A stretch of DNA of 64,000 nucleotides from Thiomicrorhabdus sp965603495 (GCA_965603495.1 CBFDDF010000012.1:1-64000); one strand, 5' to 3'. Counted from the stretch's first letter, positions 1 through 9,421 are shown. Numbers and translations: made by a program. The notes: generated by a model not told the origin, from the sequence alone.

Positions 1-54
1 ACCAGTGACCCTCGCCTTGTAAGGGCGATGCTCTCCCAGCTGAGCTAATCACCC
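1..54 (-). tRNA. tRNA-Val (TAC), 3' part beyond window
   Basis: The visible bases are identical to positions 266-319 of the complete tRNA-Val downstream in the window. They cover the 5' acceptor strand, D arm, anticodon arm with anticodon TAC, and variable region. The T arm and 3' acceptor strand lie off the left edge. On the minus strand it is the third gene of a Val-Asp-Val array, so the operon probably continues out of the window. Confidence 0.93.
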
Positions 55-162
55 TGGGTTTTATAAAATGACTAACAAATTGCACTTTATAAACTTTCAT
101 TACAACCTCTTAAGAAATTGTAATAAAAACCTCGCTTAAATATCTAAGCCAGACTTGAAGTA

Positions 163-239
163 TGGCGGTCCTGAAGAGACTTGAACTCTCGGCCTCCCAC
201 GTGACAGGCGGGCGCTCTAACCAACTGAGCTACAGGACC
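163..239 (-). tRNA. tRNA-Asp (GTC)
   Basis: The reverse complement folds as a 77-nt cloverleaf. The acceptor strand GGTCCTG pairs with CAGGACC, the anticodon loop carries GTC, the T loop is TTCAAGT, and the 3' CCA is encoded. It lies 4 bp after tRNA-Val and is co-transcribed with it. Confidence 0.96.
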
Positions 240-243
240 AAAT

Positions 244-319
244 TGGTGGGTGATACTGGGCTCGAACCAGTGACCCTCGCCTTGTAAGGGCGATGCTCTC
301 CCAGCTGAGCTAATCACCC
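244..319 (-). tRNA. tRNA-Val (TAC)
   Basis: The reverse complement is a 76-nt cloverleaf. GGGTGAT pairs with ATCACCC, the anticodon is TAC, the T loop is TTCGAGC, and the 3' ACCA is encoded. It is the first gene of the tRNA operon, about 70 bp downstream of a near-consensus promoter. Confidence 0.96.
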
Positions 320-387
320 TAATTAAGTTTTTAAGTCTCTTTTCTAAGCTAGCTTATCAAAGTCTTAGTACTTAATTGATGTGGCGT

Positions 388-415
388 ATTATAGAGTGCT
401 GGGACAACATGTCAA
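388..415 (-). promoter_or_regulatory. promoter of the tRNA Val-Asp-Val operon
   Basis: On the minus strand there is a perfect -35 TTGACA (410-415), a 16-bp spacer and a perfect -10 TATAAT (388-393). A GC-rich ACGCCAC follows, resembling the discriminator of stringently controlled stable-RNA promoters. Stringent control is inferred from that resemblance. Confidence 0.85.
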
Positions 416-548
416 TCATGTTTTTGATGTTTTTATGAATTTTTTAAAAGCGTTTCGTTAACAGCTTGTTTTATTGGATGTATCTATAGAAATGAGAAAG
501 TAAAGCGAGGTATTAATAACTGATATTTTAGATGCTTAAAAACACAAA

Positions 549-567
549 ACCCTTAATTAATAAGGGT
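549..567 (-). terminator. terminator after hupB
   Basis: ACCCTTA and TAAGGGT arms enclose a 5-nt loop and are followed on the minus strand by a T-rich tract (TTTTGTGTTTTT). It lies 37 bp past the hupB stop. Nothing else is seen in 416-603. Confidence 0.8.
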
Positions 568-603
568 CTTGAGGCGTGCTTTTAGAAAAATGAAACGGAT
601 GTA

Positions 604-879
604 TTATCCGTTTACACTATCCTTAAGCGCTTTACCAGCTGTAAACTTAGGTACTTTAGCTGCAGGAATTTGCATCTCAGCACCCGTTTGAGGGTTACGA
701 CCAGTACGTGCTGCACGATCACCAACTTTAAATGTACCAAAACCGATGATTGCAACAGAATCGCCCGTGCTCATTGCACCAGTAATTGCAGCAACCGTTG
801 CGTCTAATGCTTTTGCCGCATCAGCTTTTGTTAAACCAGCTTTTTCTGCAATTGAACTTACTAATTCAGACTTATTCAT
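604..879 (-). CDS. hupB: DNA-binding protein HU
   Basis: Encodes a 91-residue HU-type nucleoid protein that binds and bends DNA as a dimer. The N-terminal helices begin MNKSELV, followed by GFGTF and the DNA-contacting RNPQTG arm tip, which is the full family length. The start is the ATG at 877-879, preceded by GGAG at good spacing. A longer frame reaching position 957 lacks family similarity and would run back towards the promoter. It follows lon as in many gammaproteobacteria but has its own promoter and terminator. Confidence 0.96.
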   Translation of the reverse strand: MNKSELVSSIAEKAGLTKADAAKALDATVAAITGAMSTGDSVAIIGFGTFKVGDRAARTGRNPQTGAEMQIPAAKVPKFTAGKALKDSVNG

Positions 880-937
880 TATTTTCTCCATGACTATTTT
901 TAAAGTTTTATATGTATCCACCGCTTTGGGTACAGCA

Positions 938-967
938 TTTATAGCAACCAACCACAAAGGGTGTCAA
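938..967 (-). promoter_or_regulatory. promoter of hupB
   Basis: On the minus strand there is a perfect -35 TTGACA (962-967), an 18-bp spacer and -10 TATAAA (938-943). It sits between the lon stop and the HU start, leaving a leader of about 55 nt. Confidence 0.75.
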
Positions 968-990
968 GCAAAAAAGCTGTTTTTAAGTGA

Positions 991-3408
991 TTAATGGTGA
1001 TTTGTAGTGGTTTCAGGGCCTTTTTCGCCTTCGGGCTCTTTAAATGCGCCAGTTTCTACTTCTGCATCTAAAGGCTTAGGTTGCTCCGTTAAAGCCAATT
1101 CAAGCACCTCATCAACCCATTGCACAGGACGAATATCAAGTTGGTTTTTGACCTCTTCTGGTACATCCGCCAAATCCCTAATATTGTCATGAGGAATCAA
1201 AACCATCTTAATACCACCACGTAAGGCTGCCAACAACTTCTCTTTAAGCCCTCCAATCGGTAGCACCTCCCCTCTCAGTGTAATTTCACCTGTCATGGCG
1301 ACATCAGCTCGCACTGGGATACCGGTAAAAACCGACGTAATCGCAGTACAAATGGCAATACCAGCACTCGGACCATCCTTTTTAATCGCACCTTCAGGAA
1401 AATGCAAATGAAGATCAAACTTCTCATAAAAATTAGGCTCTAACCCCAATGTATTTGATCGGCTTCGAATCACGCTCATCGCAGCCTGTACCGACTCTTG
1501 CATGACACTGCCAAGCTGGCCCGTACTGTCCAACTTACCCTTGCCAGGCATTGCTGTTGCTTCAATCCTAAGTAAATCACCACCGACTCTTGTCCAAGCT
1601 AAACCTGCGACTTGCCCAATACGATTCATCTCATCCACTAAACCAATGCGATAACGCGCCACGCCAAGATAATCCTCTAAGACATCCTGTGTCACAGTGA
1701 TTTTGCCAGTGACTTCATGAGTGACTAGTTTTTTGACCGCCTTACGGCAAATCTTAGCCAACTCGCGCGCCAATAGACGAACCCCTGCCTCACGGGTGTA
1801 ACATTGGATAATCGCCTTTACGGCTGCTTCAGTGACTTCTAGTTCACCTTTCTTAAGGCCATGATCCTTTTCAGCTTTAGGTAATAGATGCTGTATCGCA
1901 ATATTCAGTTTTTCTGGCTCGGTATAACCGGAAAGATTGATGACTTCCATTCGATCTAATAACGCTTCAGGAATATCCATAGAGTTAGAAGTCGCAACAA
2001 ACATGACATCAGAGAGATCGTAATCTACTTCTAAATAATGATCATTAAAGGTCGAGTTTTGTTCAGGATCAAGCACTTCAAGCAAAGCAGAAGCTGGATC
2101 ACCGCGCATATCACTCGACATCTTATCAATTTCATCTAACAAAAAAAGCGGGTTTTTAGTGCCTGCCGACTGCATTTTTTGAATGATTTTTCCAGGCAAT
2201 GCACCGATATAAGTTTTACGATGACCGCGAATTTCTGCTTCATCACGTACGCCGCCTAAAGACATACGGACGTACTTACGATTAGTCGCCTCTGCAATAG
2301 AGCGCGCCAATGAGGTCTTACCGACCCCTGGAGGCCCAACAAGACACAGAATAGGCCCTTTCATCTTGCGGACACGCTGCTGGACTGCTAGATATTCGAT
2401 GATACGCTCTTTAACCTTCTCCAATCCGTAATGCTTCGCATCCAAGAAGGCTTGGCCTTTATTTAGATCCTTAGAAACTCGGCTACGTTTCTTCCATGGA
2501 ATATCTAACAACCAATCTAAATAATTCCTCACCACCGTGGCTTCAGAAGATTGCGCTGGCATCATTTTCAATTTCTTGAGTTCTGATTTAGCCTTGGCAT
2601 GCGCCTCTTCCGACAAACCTGCTGCTTCTATGCGAGCGACTAACTGATCATATTCACTGACGGCCGTTTCATCACCCTCGGAAAGTTCGTTATGAATCGC
2701 TTTGATTTTTTCATTAAGATAATATTCACGCTGCGTCTTATCCATCTGACTTTTAACACGCGTCGTGATACGCTTCTCTGACTCCAAAAGCTCCAACTCA
2801 GTCTCAACCATCGACAACATGCGCTCTAAACGGGCATTGATGGCCGTAATCTCCAATAGAGACTGCTTATCACTGACATTCAAATTCACATTGGCAGAAA
2901 TAAGATCAACCATTCGTTCAGGGCTCTCTTCTTTCTGGACAGAGGCTTTTACTTCAGAGGGCACTTTTTTCTTCAAGTCAGCGAAGTTTGAGAAGCGCGT
3001 TCTTAAGGTTCTCATTAAGGCTTGGGTATCGGTATCAGCAACATCACTGACAACGATTTCATTAATATCCCCAAGCAGAACCGCTCCTTCATTATGTAAG
3101 CTCATCAACTCAAAGCGCTGAATCCCTTCAACCAAGACCTTAACCGTACCATCCGGCAACTTTAACAACTGCAGAATGTTCGCCATCGTCCCAACAGAAT
3201 AAAGATCTTCCAAACGTGGAATATCCTGTTCAGCACTTTTCTGCGCCACTAAAAAAATCTGCTTATCACCGCTCATGGCTTCATTGAGAGCATGAATAGA
3301 CTTTTCTCTTCCGACAAATAAGGGCATGACGTTACCTGGAAAGACGACAACATCTCTTAAAGGCAGTACCAATACATTCATTTTCATACTTATTTGATCA
3401 ATATCCAT
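991..3408 (-). CDS. lon: ATP-dependent Lon protease
   Basis: Encodes an 805-residue LonA-type AAA+ protease that degrades misfolded and regulatory proteins in the cytoplasm. The order is an N-terminal substrate-binding domain, Walker A GPPGVGKT near residue 357, Walker B FLLDEIDK, and a C-terminal protease domain. The catalytic serine lies in KDGPSAG near residue 680 and the lysine in GGLKEKLLAA near 720. The ATG is preceded by GAGAGGAT. It sits between clpX and hupB, the classical gammaproteobacterial order, but a terminator separates it from clpX. No clear heat-shock promoter was identified. Confidence 0.98.
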   Translation of the reverse strand: MDIDQISMKMNVLVLPLRDVVVFPGNVMPLFVGREKSIHALNEAMSGDKQIFLVAQKSAEQDIPRLEDLYSVGTMANILQLLKLPDGTVKVLVEGIQRFELMSLHNEGAVLLGDINEIVVSDVADTDTQALMRTLRTRFSNFADLKKKVPSEVKASVQKEESPERMVDLISANVNLNVSDKQSLLEITAINARLERMLSMVETELELLESEKRITTRVKSQMDKTQREYYLNEKIKAIHNELSEGDETAVSEYDQLVARIEAAGLSEEAHAKAKSELKKLKMMPAQSSEATVVRNYLDWLLDIPWKKRSRVSKDLNKGQAFLDAKHYGLEKVKERIIEYLAVQQRVRKMKGPILCLVGPPGVGKTSLARSIAEATNRKYVRMSLGGVRDEAEIRGHRKTYIGALPGKIIQKMQSAGTKNPLFLLDEIDKMSSDMRGDPASALLEVLDPEQNSTFNDHYLEVDYDLSDVMFVATSNSMDIPEALLDRMEVINLSGYTEPEKLNIAIQHLLPKAEKDHGLKKGELEVTEAAVKAIIQCYTREAGVRLLARELAKICRKAVKKLVTHEVTGKITVTQDVLEDYLGVARYRIGLVDEMNRIGQVAGLAWTRVGGDLLRIEATAMPGKGKLDSTGQLGSVMQESVQAAMSVIRSRSNTLGLEPNFYEKFDLHLHFPEGAIKKDGPSAGIAICTAITSVFTGIPVRADVAMTGEITLRGEVLPIGGLKEKLLAALRGGIKMVLIPHDNIRDLADVPEEVKNQLDIRPVQWVDEVLELALTEQPKPLDAEVETGAFKEPEGEKGPETTTNHH

Positions 3409-3456
3409 TTTTATCCTCTCACGCGAAATTGAACCATAACAAATTTCACCTTAAAA

Positions 3457-3479
3457 AAAACCCAGGCAAGCTGGGTTTT
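3457..3479 (-). terminator. terminator after clpX
   Basis: On the minus strand AACCCAG and CTGGGTT arms surround a short loop and run into eight T residues. It lies between the clpX stop and the lon start, so clpPX and lon are probably separate transcription units. Confidence 0.85.
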
Positions 3480-3523
3480 AAAACAATATCACACTCAATA
3501 ATGGTGCTTTGTTTAAAACAGTG

Positions 3524-4783
3524 CTATTCGCTTGATGCCTTTTTCGGCATCTCATCTTGATAGACCAACATAGGGGGTTTCTTCCCTTGGATGACTGCTT
3601 TATTAATAACGACTTTAGCGACATTTTTCAAGCTTGGTAAATCATACATTGTATCTAGCAATAATAGCTCCAAGATCGAACGCAGGCCACGTGCCCCTGT
3701 TTTACGGGCTATAGCTAACTTAGCAATTTCAGACAAGGCATCCTTTCTAAACTGTAATTCAGCGCCTTCAAGCTCGAACATTTTTTGAAATTGCTTCACT
3801 AATGCATTTTTAGGTTCGGTCAAAATTTTAACCAACGCTTCCTCATCCAACTCTTCTAAAGAGGCAATCATCGGCAAACGCCCGACAAATTCAGGAATCA
3901 AACCAAACTTGATCAAATCTTCCGGCTCAATTTTTTGAAACTTTTCAGAAATACTGAGTTTGTTTTCAGCAGTCTTAACTTCTGCCGAGAAACCAATACC
4001 GATATTAGTTTCAGTACGCTGATCAATAATTTTATCTAAACCTTCAAAAGCCCCACCAACGATAAATAGGATCTTAGAAGTATCAACTTGAATCATATCC
4101 TGGTTAGGATGCTTCCGCCCACCTTGTGGCGGAACAGAAGCAACAGTACCTTCTATCAATTTCAATAACGCTTGCTGAACACCTTCACCAGAGACATCTC
4201 GAGTGATCGATGGATTTTCAGATTTACGTGTAATCTTATCAATCTCATCAATATAAATAATACCGCGCTCTGCTTTTTCAGGGTCATTATCACAACGCTG
4301 CAATAGCTTTAGAACAATACTCTCAACGTCTTCACCCACATAACCGGCTTCTGTTAAGGTCGTCGCATCTGCAATCGCGAATGGCACATCCAATAAGCGT
4401 GCTAGGGTCTGCGCTAACAGCGTTTTTCCGGAACCTGTTGGTCCAATTAATAATATATTACTTTTCGTCAGCTCAACATCATCTTTAGCATGCGCGTTCT
4501 TTAGGCGCTTATAATGATTATAAACGGCAACTGACAGCACTTTTTTCGACTGTTTCTGGCCGATGACATAATCATCCAAAATGGCACTAATTTCATGCGG
4601 AGTTGGCAAGTTATCCAACTCGAATTGGCTCATCTCTTCTTCGCCAAATTCTTCGCGTAAAATATCGTTACATAACTCAACACACTCATCACAAATATAA
4701 ACCGATGGGCCTGCGATTAATTTTCTAACTTCATCCTGGGTTTTACCACAAAACGAACAATCTAAAGTCTTGTCTTCGCTCAT
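3524..4783 (-). CDS. clpX: ATP-dependent Clp protease ATPase subunit ClpX
   Basis: Encodes a 419-residue AAA+ unfoldase that feeds substrates to ClpP. The N-terminal zinc-binding domain has Cys9, Cys12, Cys31 and Cys34. Walker A GPTGSGKT lies near residue 115, the pore loop is GYVGED, Walker B is IIYIDEIDKI, and an IGF-type loop (IGIGFSAE) for docking on ClpP is present. The gene starts 11 bp after the clpP stop and is read in the same direction, so clpP-clpX is an operon. Confidence 0.98.
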   Translation of the reverse strand: MSEDKTLDCSFCGKTQDEVRKLIAGPSVYICDECVELCNDILREEFGEEEMSQFELDNLPTPHEISAILDDYVIGQKQSKKVLSVAVYNHYKRLKNAHAKDDVELTKSNILLIGPTGSGKTLLAQTLARLLDVPFAIADATTLTEAGYVGEDVESIVLKLLQRCDNDPEKAERGIIYIDEIDKITRKSENPSITRDVSGEGVQQALLKLIEGTVASVPPQGGRKHPNQDMIQVDTSKILFIVGGAFEGLDKIIDQRTETNIGIGFSAEVKTAENKLSISEKFQKIEPEDLIKFGLIPEFVGRLPMIASLEELDEEALVKILTEPKNALVKQFQKMFELEGAELQFRKDALSEIAKLAIARKTGARGLRSILELLLLDTMYDLPSLKNVAKVVINKAVIQGKKPPMLVYQDEMPKKASSE

Positions 4784-4794
4784 TCTTCTTAACC

Positions 4795-5394
4795 CTATCG
4801 ATTCGTTAATACTTTATCAATCAAACCATAATCACACGCTTGTTGCGCACTCATAAAGTTATCACGGTCCGTATCTTTTTCAATTGTTTCCATTGGTTGT
4901 CCAGTGTGCTCAGCCAAAGCTCTATTCAACTTATCTTTAATTTGCATAATTTCTTGTGCATGAATCTGAATATCACTTGCTTGGCCTTGAAACCCCCCTA
5001 AAGGCTGGTGAATCATGACTCGAGAGTTTGGTAGAGCAAAACGCTTACCTTTCTCGCCTGCCGACAATAAGAATGAGCCCATACTAGCAGCCTGTCCAAT
5101 ACACATCGTGCTGACATTGGGTTTAATAAAACGCATCGTATCGTAGATTGCCATACCCGCCGTGACACTGCCACCAGGTGAGTTGATGTACAAATGAATA
5201 TCTTTCTCTGGATTTTCTGATTCCAAAAACAACATCTGAGCAACAATCAAGTTTGCCATATGGTCTTCAACTTGGCCCACTAAAAATATAACTCTTTCTT
5301 TTAAAAGTCTAGAGTAAATATCATACGAGCGTTCACCACGGCTAGTCTGTTCAACGACCATTGGTACTAATGCATTGTGAATCATATTATCCAT
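4795..5394 (-). CDS. clpP: ATP-dependent Clp protease proteolytic subunit
   Basis: Encodes a 199-residue ClpP serine peptidase, the barrel partner of ClpX. The catalytic triad is visible as Ser104 in QAASMGS, His129 in MIHQPLGG and Asp178 in DTDRDN. Length and motifs are typical. A second in-frame ATG three codons in is an alternative start; AGGAT lies upstream of the first. It is separated from tig by a strong terminator. Confidence 0.98.
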   Translation of the reverse strand: MDNMIHNALVPMVVEQTSRGERSYDIYSRLLKERVIFLVGQVEDHMANLIVAQMLFLESENPEKDIHLYINSPGGSVTAGMAIYDTMRFIKPNVSTMCIGQAASMGSFLLSAGEKGKRFALPNSRVMIHQPLGGFQGQASDIQIHAQEIMQIKDKLNRALAEHTGQPMETIEKDTDRDNFMSAQQACDYGLIDKVLTNR

Positions 5395-5460
5395 ATTCTG
5401 TATTTCATCCTATTTGAAGGCTATTTGTTATTTAAGGTGTATCTTAGCTGTTTCTTAGAC

Positions 5461-5516
5461 AAAAAAAAACTTAACCCCACCGACAAATCGAAGATTCATC
5501 ACCGGGATTAAGTTTT
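5461..5516 (-). terminator. terminator after trigger factor gene
   Basis: On the minus strand ACTTAATCCC pairs imperfectly with GGGGTTAAGT and is followed by about ten T residues. It lies between the tig stop and the clpP start. Confidence 0.8.
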
Positions 5517-5557
5517 TAAGTGAATCTTAGCAAGCTAAGACCAAGCTAAAGTGCAAA

Positions 5558-6871
5558 TTAAGCAGCCGGAGTAATGACTTCGTCAAAACTTTTAGTCACT
5601 TCAGTCACTTTTGCTTCCGCTAAAATTTTAGCCGCAACTTTACTCTCAACCAGGATAGAACGAATTTCATTCTTAGCACCTAGATTTTCTGAATACCAGT
5701 TGATCACTTCAGCAGGATCTTCATATGAAGATGCTTGCTCAGCAATATAAGCATTAACTTCATCATCTGTTGCTTCTAGCTTATTAACTTTAATAATATC
5801 ACCTAGAATCAAACCTAACTTAACACGCTTATTGGCTTCTTCTTCAAAATGACTTGCTTCGATATTAACATCGGCAGGGTTCATTCCTTGCTGCTGAAGA
5901 TTTTGAACCGCACGGTCCATTAAGCTCTTAACTTCTTGTTCAAATAATGACTTAGGAACTTGAACATCAACCACTTCTTGCAAAGAGTCTAAAACTGCCG
6001 CACGGTTTTTGCTCTCTACCGCTCGTTCTAGTTCTTTAGTCATGCTGTCTTTGATTTCAGCAATTAGAGAAGCTTCAGTTCCGTCTTCAACGCCAAATGA
6101 TTGAACAAACTCTTCGTCAATTTCAGGTAGCACTTTAGTCATCACTGAGTGTACTGTGATGTCAAAAGTAGCCGCTTTACCTTTAAGCGCTTCTGAGTGA
6201 TACTCTTCTGGGAAAGTGACTTCAATGACTTTCTCTTCACCCTTCTTCATACCAATGATTTGATCTTCAAAACCAGGGATCATTCGGCCAGACCCTAACT
6301 CTAAGGGTGCATTTTCAGCAGAACCACCGTCAAACTCAACGCCGTCAATTTTTCCAACGAAATCAATAATAACCTGCTCGCCTTTTTTAGCTTTTTTAGC
6401 GGCACTTTTCGAAGGTTTCCAAGCCATACGCTGTTCACGTAGACGTGTAATCATGCTTTCAACATCCGCATCAGTCACTTCAGCGTTGATTTTTTCAACC
6501 GTGATACCGCTGAACTCAGGCAGTGTTATCTCTGGATAAACTTCAAAACGCGCAGTAAATTTAACTTGCCCGTCTGCATCGCTTAGATCATCAAACATAG
6601 GGAAGCCAGCAACATTTAAAGATTCCTGATCAACCGCATCATAAAATGCCTTTTGTAACACTTCACCCATCATTTCTTGGTTTACTTGCGCACCGTGACG
6701 TTTTTTAACAACGTTTAACGGCACTTTACCTGCGCGAAAACCATCCATTTTGATAGTACGACGAATCTCGTTTAAACGCTTTTCTACGCTTGCATTTAGG
6801 TCTGCCGATGGAAATGTGACCGTCATCTTATGCTCAAGACCTTGTTCTGGTTTTTCTACAGTTACTTGCAT
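5558..6871 (-). CDS. tig: trigger factor, ribosome-associated chaperone and prolyl isomerase
   Basis: Encodes about 437 residues. The N-terminal ribosome-binding domain contains the GFRAGKVP signature, the FKBP-type PPIase domain spans roughly 155-245, and a helical C-terminal chaperone arm follows. The start is the ATG at 6869-6871, which begins MQVTVEK as in the family; a TTG four codons earlier has no better ribosome site. The tig-clpP-clpX-lon-hupB order is conserved in gammaproteobacteria and groups protein-folding and protein-degradation functions. Confidence 0.97.
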   Translation of the reverse strand: MQVTVEKPEQGLEHKMTVTFPSADLNASVEKRLNEIRRTIKMDGFRAGKVPLNVVKKRHGAQVNQEMMGEVLQKAFYDAVDQESLNVAGFPMFDDLSDADGQVKFTARFEVYPEITLPEFSGITVEKINAEVTDADVESMITRLREQRMAWKPSKSAAKKAKKGEQVIIDFVGKIDGVEFDGGSAENAPLELGSGRMIPGFEDQIIGMKKGEEKVIEVTFPEEYHSEALKGKAATFDITVHSVMTKVLPEIDEEFVQSFGVEDGTEASLIAEIKDSMTKELERAVESKNRAAVLDSLQEVVDVQVPKSLFEQEVKSLMDRAVQNLQQQGMNPADVNIEASHFEEEANKRVKLGLILGDIIKVNKLEATDDEVNAYIAEQASSYEDPAEVINWYSENLGAKNEIRSILVESKVAAKILAEAKVTEVTKSFDEVITPAA

Positions 6872-6942
6872 ATTAAATCTCAAAGTTGATGTTTAAAATT
6901 GGTAAATCAGTTAATTCGCATTAACTAAAAATCAGGTTCAAA

Positions 6943-6948
6943 ATTATA
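6943..6948 (-). promoter_or_regulatory. possible -10 box of tig
   Basis: TATAAT occurs on the minus strand 72 bp before the trigger-factor ATG. No good -35 lies at the right distance, so this is a weak call. Confidence 0.4.
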
Positions 6949-7029
6949 CTTACTTCACCTTTAAAGTGGAAGAAAAACCGTAAAAATCGCCAAATATCGA
7001 ACAAAAACAACAAGAAATAGCGATCTATC

Positions 7030-7057
7030 TTGTACAAAGAGTAAAAAATGCTAAAAT
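7030..7057 (+). promoter_or_regulatory. possible promoter of the DUF2892 gene
   Basis: TTGTAC, a 16-bp spacer and TAAAAT lie about 80 bp upstream of the ATG at 7137. The match is good but not perfect. Confidence 0.45.
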
Positions 7058-7136
7058 TCGCATCAAATTATTTTATGGTGTGAACAGTTTTTATTGTACT
7101 TTCGCGCTAAAACTGACCACTTATAAGGAATAAAAA

Positions 7137-7340
7137 ATGAATATTGAACGTATTGTTTTATTAGTAGCAGGCTTTATGGTTCTAGCAAGTGCCATATTAT
7201 CTGTTTGGCACACGGTAGAATGGATCTATCTTGCCGGTTTCGTTGGTGCAAACTTAATATTCTCTGGTGTGACTGGCTTCTGCCCAATGGTTCTAATCCT
7301 ACGTAAACTTGGATTTAAGCATGGCAAAACTTTTAATTAA
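7137..7340 (+). CDS. small inner-membrane protein, DUF2892 (YgaP transmembrane) type
   Basis: Encodes 67 residues. Two hydrophobic helices (about 5-22 and 28-48) follow an N-terminal MNIERI, and GVTGFCPM matches the G-x-CP signature of DUF2892, the membrane part of YgaP-type rhodaneses. No rhodanese domain is attached here. AAGGA precedes the ATG. The family function is unclear; it often accompanies sulfur-handling proteins. Flanked by its own candidate promoter and a strong terminator, it looks monocistronic. Confidence 0.85.
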   Translation: MNIERIVLLVAGFMVLASAILSVWHTVEWIYLAGFVGANLIFSGVTGFCPMVLILRKLGFKHGKTFN

Positions 7341-7365
7341 GTTCTAAAAAGCAATAACTTATTAC

Positions 7366-7401
7366 AAAAAAGGCCTGTCATTCACATGACAGGCCTTTTT
7401 T
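7366..7401. terminator. bidirectional terminator
   Basis: AAAAAAGGCCTGTCAT and its complement form a 16-bp stem with a TCAC loop and T tracts on both strands. It serves the DUF2892 gene (plus) and the ABC-F gene (minus), which converge here. Confidence 0.92.
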
Positions 7402-7448
7402 TATATCTAAACGCTTAATTAAAAGCGCTTGCCAATTTGTTAAAAACG

Positions 7449-9368
7449 CTAGCTAAGTTGAGCTTCTACAAGCACCTTTTCAGCCTCTAGCTTTTCTTGC
7501 AACTCTAACCACTCCATTTCATTCTCTTCTATAGCCTGTTTACACTCGGCCTGAGACTTGATGCAGCCCGCTAATTTAGCTTTGTTTTCGGGCTCATACA
7601 AGCTGTTATCCTCCATCAGGGCATGGTATTCAGACTGCTGAGTTTGCAACAACTCTAATTGACGTTCAATCTTCTTAATTGCCTGAGTAATGGGTTTAAG
7701 CTGTGCATCCACCTTTTTCCTTTGCGAAGCATTAACTTGACGGGCTTCCTTTTTAGAATGACCAGGCCTGGTAGGTTTAGATTCAACTTCCCTCTGCTTT
7801 AATTGCTTCAGGCGTGCTTGCAAATAGGTATCCAAGTCGCCAACAAAGCGCGAAACTTCGCCTCCATGCACCCACCAAAACTGATCGGCAATACTGGTCA
7901 ATAGATGCTTATCATGCGTGACCACAATTAAAGCGCCCGCAAAATCCTGCAAGGCCATATCTAAAGCATCACGGGTTTCCATATCTAAATGGTTGGTCGG
8001 CTCATCTAGAATAATCAAATTTGGTTTCTGGAAAACGATGATGGCCAATGCTAAACGGGCTTTTTCCCCCCCCGAAAAGTGGTCAATAGAATCGAGACAT
8101 TGCGCATTCGAAAAACCAAAACCGCCCAAGAAGTTACGTGCGTCCTGGTCAGTCGGCGCATCTGGCAACATTAGCAAATGCTGCAAAGGACTCTTATCAT
8201 AATGTAAAGATTCTAATTGATGCTGAGCAAAGTAGCCAAACTTGACGCCCTTACTGATTTGAACTTTACCACTAATTGGTTTTAATTCACCTACTAACAA
8301 CTTAATTAAAGTCGATTTACCAGAACCATTGACGCCCACTAAACCAATCCGATCACCGGCTCTGAGCGTTAAGCTAACGGAATCTAAAATTGATTTCTGC
8401 GGATAAGAAAAACTCGCCAAATCCAACGACAACATCGGATCAGGCTGATGTAAAGGCTGCATAAATTCAAAATGAAAAGGATTGCTCGCCTGAACAGCTG
8501 CAACCGACTCCATGCGCTCCAGGGCTTTTACGCGACTTTGGGCTTGCTTGGCTTTGGAGGCCTTGGCTTTAAAACGTTCAATAAAGCTTTTAAGATGTTG
8601 CATCTGTTGCTTCTGCTTATCATGCAGAGATTGCTGCTGCATCAACTGCTCATTACGCTGACGCTCAAAAGACGCAAAGTTTCCAGAATAGAAAGTGATT
8701 TTTTGATCATGAATATGCGCAATTCCTTCCACCGCCTGATCAAGAAAATCACGGTCATGGGAAATAATTAGAATCGCACCCTGATAAGACTTCAGCCACT
8801 GAACCAACCAGGCAACCGCCTCGATATCCAAATGGTTGGTCGGCTCATCCAACAGTAATAGATCAGAACGTTGCATTAAAGCACGCCCTAATTTCAGTCG
8901 AACTTGCCACCCTCCTGAAAATTCACAGATAGGTTTCTCAAAATCAGATTCTTCAAAACCTAAACCATACAATAACTGCTTAGCTTTACTCGGAATGGTA
9001 AAACCATCCATTTTATCTAAAGCATCGTAAGCCTTAACCAAAAGATCGTGGTCATTGGAGGCTTCCGCCTTTTCAATCGATTGCTGGGCTTCCGCGTATT
9101 TACTGTCGCCAAATGTAACATAACGTAATGCTTGAGCATCAGGCTGTCGAACTTCTTGCTCGACGTAACCAATCAGCCAGTTCGCTGGTATACCAATGTT
9201 TCCAGACTCAATAGACACTTCACCTAAAAGACATTTAAATAATGTGGTCTTACCAACGCCATTCTGACCCACTAAGCCAATCTTCTGTCCTGGATGAATA
9301 TTGAGATTAGCGCCATCAAATAGGGGTTTAACGCCCGCGCGAATTGATAAGTTTTGTAGACACAGCAT
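7449..9368 (-). CDS. ABC-F family ATPase, YheS-like
   Basis: Encodes a 639-residue soluble protein with two ABC ATPase domains and no membrane segments. Walker A motifs are GQNGVGKTT and GVNGSGKST, signatures are FSGGWQ and FSGGEK, and Walker B sequences are LLLDEPTNHLD and IILDEPTNHLD. A charged linker of about 80 residues lies between the domains and a Lys/Glu-rich coiled coil ends the protein. ABC-F proteins act on the ribosome. Length and N-terminus fit YheS better than EttA or Uup. A copy of the ACCAGGCCTGGT palindrome (7761-7772) lies in the C-terminal part. It is last in the run TRIC-lol permease-lolD-ABC-F. Confidence 0.92.
   Translation of the reverse strand: MLCLQNLSIRAGVKPLFDGANLNIHPGQKIGLVGQNGVGKTTLFKCLLGEVSIESGNIGIPANWLIGYVEQEVRQPDAQALRYVTFGDSKYAEAQQSIEKAEASNDHDLLVKAYDALDKMDGFTIPSKAKQLLYGLGFEESDFEKPICEFSGGWQVRLKLGRALMQRSDLLLLDEPTNHLDIEAVAWLVQWLKSYQGAILIISHDRDFLDQAVEGIAHIHDQKITFYSGNFASFERQRNEQLMQQQSLHDKQKQQMQHLKSFIERFKAKASKAKQAQSRVKALERMESVAAVQASNPFHFEFMQPLHQPDPMLSLDLASFSYPQKSILDSVSLTLRAGDRIGLVGVNGSGKSTLIKLLVGELKPISGKVQISKGVKFGYFAQHQLESLHYDKSPLQHLLMLPDAPTDQDARNFLGGFGFSNAQCLDSIDHFSGGEKARLALAIIVFQKPNLIILDEPTNHLDMETRDALDMALQDFAGALIVVTHDKHLLTSIADQFWWVHGGEVSRFVGDLDTYLQARLKQLKQREVESKPTRPGHSKKEARQVNASQRKKVDAQLKPITQAIKKIERQLELLQTQQSEYHALMEDNSLYEPENKAKLAGCIKSQAECKQAIEENEMEWLELQEKLEAEKVLVEAQLS
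7761..7772. repeat. dispersed 12-bp palindrome ACCAGGCCTGGT, copy 1
   Basis: First of eight perfect copies. The others are 15097-15108, 18856-18867, 19923-19934, 23254-23265, 27525-27536, 38137-38148 and 41864-41875. Copies with one mismatch lie at 27750-27761, 40873-40884 and 54366-54377. Flanks are not conserved. Here it is read as T-R-P-G in the ABC-F gene; elsewhere it is read as PGLV or QAW. Confidence 0.95.
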
Positions 9369-9421
9369 GTTTGAGGTTTCCTTGACCGAGAGTCATTTTT
9401 TAGGTCATTTACCTGAAGTTA

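Noticed and set aside
604..957. A longer HU frame starting 26 codons upstream.
   Set aside because: The extra residues do not match HU, and they cross the promoter leader; the ATG at 877-879 has a good ribosome site.
8066..8073. C runs inside genes (also near 12590 and 21861) as phase-variable tracts.
   Set aside because: They encode conserved Gly-Gly or matching residues in intact frames and are short; only the intergenic C10 was kept as a weak note.
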